From NCBI RefSeq assembly GCF_000611645.1, contig NW_014012834.1, positions 1-20,282 on the forward strand: a stretch of 20,282 nucleotides of DNA, in the 5' to 3' direction. The position numbers and the translations under genes are program-made. The notes under the pieces were generated by a model. It searched no databases. It was not told where the DNA came from and was given only the letters and a program-made list of their open reading frames with translations. Shown here piece by piece: positions 19,044 to 20,282 of the stretch. The stretch is from Monoraphidium neglectum (taxonomy: Eukaryota > Chlorophyta > Chlorophyceae > Sphaeropleales > Selenastraceae). Position 1 is the first letter of the stretch, and each line of letters starts with the position of its first letter.

Positions 19044-20282
19044 TCAGTAATAAGAGAGAAGCAGCTCGTCGGGCCGCACAAAGGAACCCATCAGCGCCGG
19101 AGCCCCGAAATCGAAAGGATCCCCCCCCTCCCCCTCTGCGCCTTCGCAGGCCAGCGCCGTGCTGCTGCCGCTCGCCGGCAGCCCGGCCGCCGCGGCCCAC
19201 GTGTCCGCCGGCGCCGTGTCCGCGGCCGCGGCCGCGGCGGGCAGCGGCGCGGGAGCGCGGGCGGCGGCGGCGGCGGTGCCGCTGGCGGCGGGCAGGGTGC
19301 GCTGATGCGGTTGGGCCGCGGCCATCATCAGAGGGAGGGGAACCAGGTAGCCTATGCAGGTCGGCACCTCGCCTGGAGCGCACGGGCCCGCCACAGGCAC
19401 GCACGGCACCGCCGTCTGCGGCCACGCGGCCTGGAGCTGCTGCAGCTGCAGCTGTTGCTGCTGCTGCTGCTGCTGCTTGTGCAGGTGCTGCTGCTGTTCG
19501 TGCTGCTGCTGCTGCTGCAGCGCTACAGTGCGGGGACCGGTCGACCTTGACCCCTTGCGCACAGCAGCCACTCGCCGCAGCAGGCGCGGTTGCTGCAGCT
19601 GCTGCTGCTGCTGCTGCTGTGGAGGCTGATCCCTGTCAGCAAGCGCAGCCTTGGGCCCAAGCCGGCTGTGCCATGTCGGAGCCTCTATTCTCCCCACCGA
19701 CTCAGACAGACAGTGCTCCTCGCTGCCCCCACCGCAGCCTGCGGCAGGCGCGCCGCTGCTGCCGCAGGCGCTCTCGCCGTGACCCTCCCATTCAAGCAGG
19801 CCGCCCACCGCCGACCCGGGCCGCGGCGCCTCGAGCCCGATCGCGGCGGCGCCGCCCCCGCAGCCCAGCGCCGCGCGCGCCTCGAACGCCGCCGTTGCCG
19901 CCTCGGCCGCCGCGAGGCCGCAGGCCGCGGGGGCGAGCAGATCCTCTCCGCAATCCGCGGCGGCGGCCGCCGCCGCGAACGCCGGGTACAGCTCGTCGTC
20001 GCCGCAGCCGCCGCTGCTGCCGTCGAACTCGAGGCACAGGGTCTCGTGGGCCTCCTCTGCCTCATCTGGTTCCTCGATTTTCAGCAGCATCGCGGCTGCC
20101 GCGGCGGCGCCGGCGGTGTCGAAGGCGTCATAGCCGAGGCAAGACCACGGGTCCTCCGGGTTCGGGATGGCCTCGTGGTGCGCCGCCGCGGCGAGGCCGC
20201 CCGGGACGAACGGCGCCGGCGCCGGCGCGTCCGGCCCGGCGAACGCGGCCGCGGCGATGCCCGCCGCCGCGCCGCGCGTGGC
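19044..20282 (-). CDS. Unrecognised Ala/Gln-rich regulator-like protein (3' part, runs off right edge)
   Basis: One open frame of 412 codons runs from the right edge to a TGA at 19044-19046, so the N-terminus is missing. The Met at 20090 is unlikely to be the start because the frame stays open for 64 codons before it, with non-repetitive sequence such as NPEDPWSCLGYDAFDT. In order: Ala-rich stretch; acidic KIEEPDEAEEAHE and GCGDDELYPAF; Ala/Gly-rich linker; poly-Gln (about 19594-19619); basic RLLRRVAAVRKGSR, a possible nuclear signal; a second Q/H tract (19440-19525); Ala/Pro linker; and the C-terminus GDPFDFGAPALM to RPDELLLSYY. I recognise no domain. Acidic, Q-rich and basic patches together suggest a nuclear regulator, but that is inference. 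Any DNA-binding domain would lie beyond the window. Confidence 0.7.
   Translation of the reverse strand, partial: ATRGAAAGIAAAAFAGPDAPAPAPFVPGGLAAAAHHEAIPNPEDPWSCLGYDAFDTAGAAAAAAMLLKIEEPDEAEEAHETLCLEFDGSSGGCGDDELYPAFAAAAAAADCGEDLLAPAACGLAAAEAATAAFEARAALGCGGGAAAIGLEAPRPGSAVGGLLEWEGHGESACGSSGAPAAGCGGGSEEHCLSESVGRIEAPTWHSRLGPKAALADRDQPPQQQQQQQLQQPRLLRRVAAVRKGSRSTGPRTVALQQQQQHEQQQHLHKQQQQQQQQLQLQQLQAAWPQTAVPCVPVAGPCAPGEVPTCIGYLVPLPLMMAAAQPHQRTLPAASGTAAAAARAPAPLPAAAAAADTAPADTWAAAAGLPASGSSTALACEGAEGEGGDPFDFGAPALMGSFVRPDELLLSYY
19438..19620 (-). repeat. CAG repeat tracts coding poly-Gln in the last gene
   Basis: Two groups of CTG on the plus strand (19438-19522 and 19591-19620) read as CAG in the minus-strand frame. 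They flank a basic segment. Interruptions give Leu and His. Confidence 0.85.

Noticed and set aside
19354..19629. Leu/Cys-rich plus-strand frames resembling membrane segments
   Set aside because: They arise from CTG repeats; the minus frame is continuous for over 400 codons and better supported.
1..20282. tRNA, rRNA, CRISPR array or transposon
   Set aside because: No T-loop-like GGTTCGA/GGTTCAA with matching arms, no regularly spaced repeats with unique spacers, and no transposase or reverse-transcriptase motifs were seen.

Overview
This is nuclear DNA of a green alga (Chlorophyta). The evidence is very GC-rich sequence, many short introns (about 65-350 nt), plant-type protein families, long CAG/CTG repeats inside coding exons, and a chlorophyte-style TGTAA poly(A) signal after one gene. 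I cannot fix the genus; a trebouxiophyte or chlorophycean alga fits. All spliced models below were built by eye from splice sites, reading phase and family knowledge. No aligner or transcript data were used.

Layout: (1) 1-3655, minus strand: the 5' part of SMC2, the condensin ATPase, with 12 exons (about 413 residues) running off the left edge. (2) 4422-5721, minus: a complete six-exon gene for the centromeric histone H3 variant CENH3/CENP-A (152 aa). It lies just upstream of SMC2 on the same strand. (3) 5722-6192: a 471 bp divergent promoter. (4) 6193-7903, plus: a three-exon ZIP-family metal transporter of the SLC39A9/ZIP9 type (435 aa) with a His-rich tail. (5) 7904-10034: mostly non-coding, with one unexplained coding-like patch on the minus strand. 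(6) 10035-13625, plus: a seven-exon plant-type RR-TZF CCCH zinc-finger protein (about 721 aa) with a long Q/H-rich disordered tail. (7) 13626-19043: about 5.4 kb with no gene I can support. It holds CTG and CA repeats, a 56 bp tandem duplication and two CRE-like palindromes. (8) 19044-20282, minus: the 3' part of an unrecognised Ala/Gln-rich protein, open to the right edge.

SMC2 and CENH3 both act on mitotic chromosomes and are head-to-tail neighbours. The other genes (metal transport, mRNA control, unknown regulator-like protein) show no obvious pathway link. The most notable points are the complete CENH3 model, its pairing with SMC2, three GC-AG introns in SMC2, a stop-free 153 nt intron inside the RR-TZF zinc-finger region, and the repeat-coded low-complexity proteins. 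I found no CRISPR array, tRNA, rRNA or recognisable transposon.
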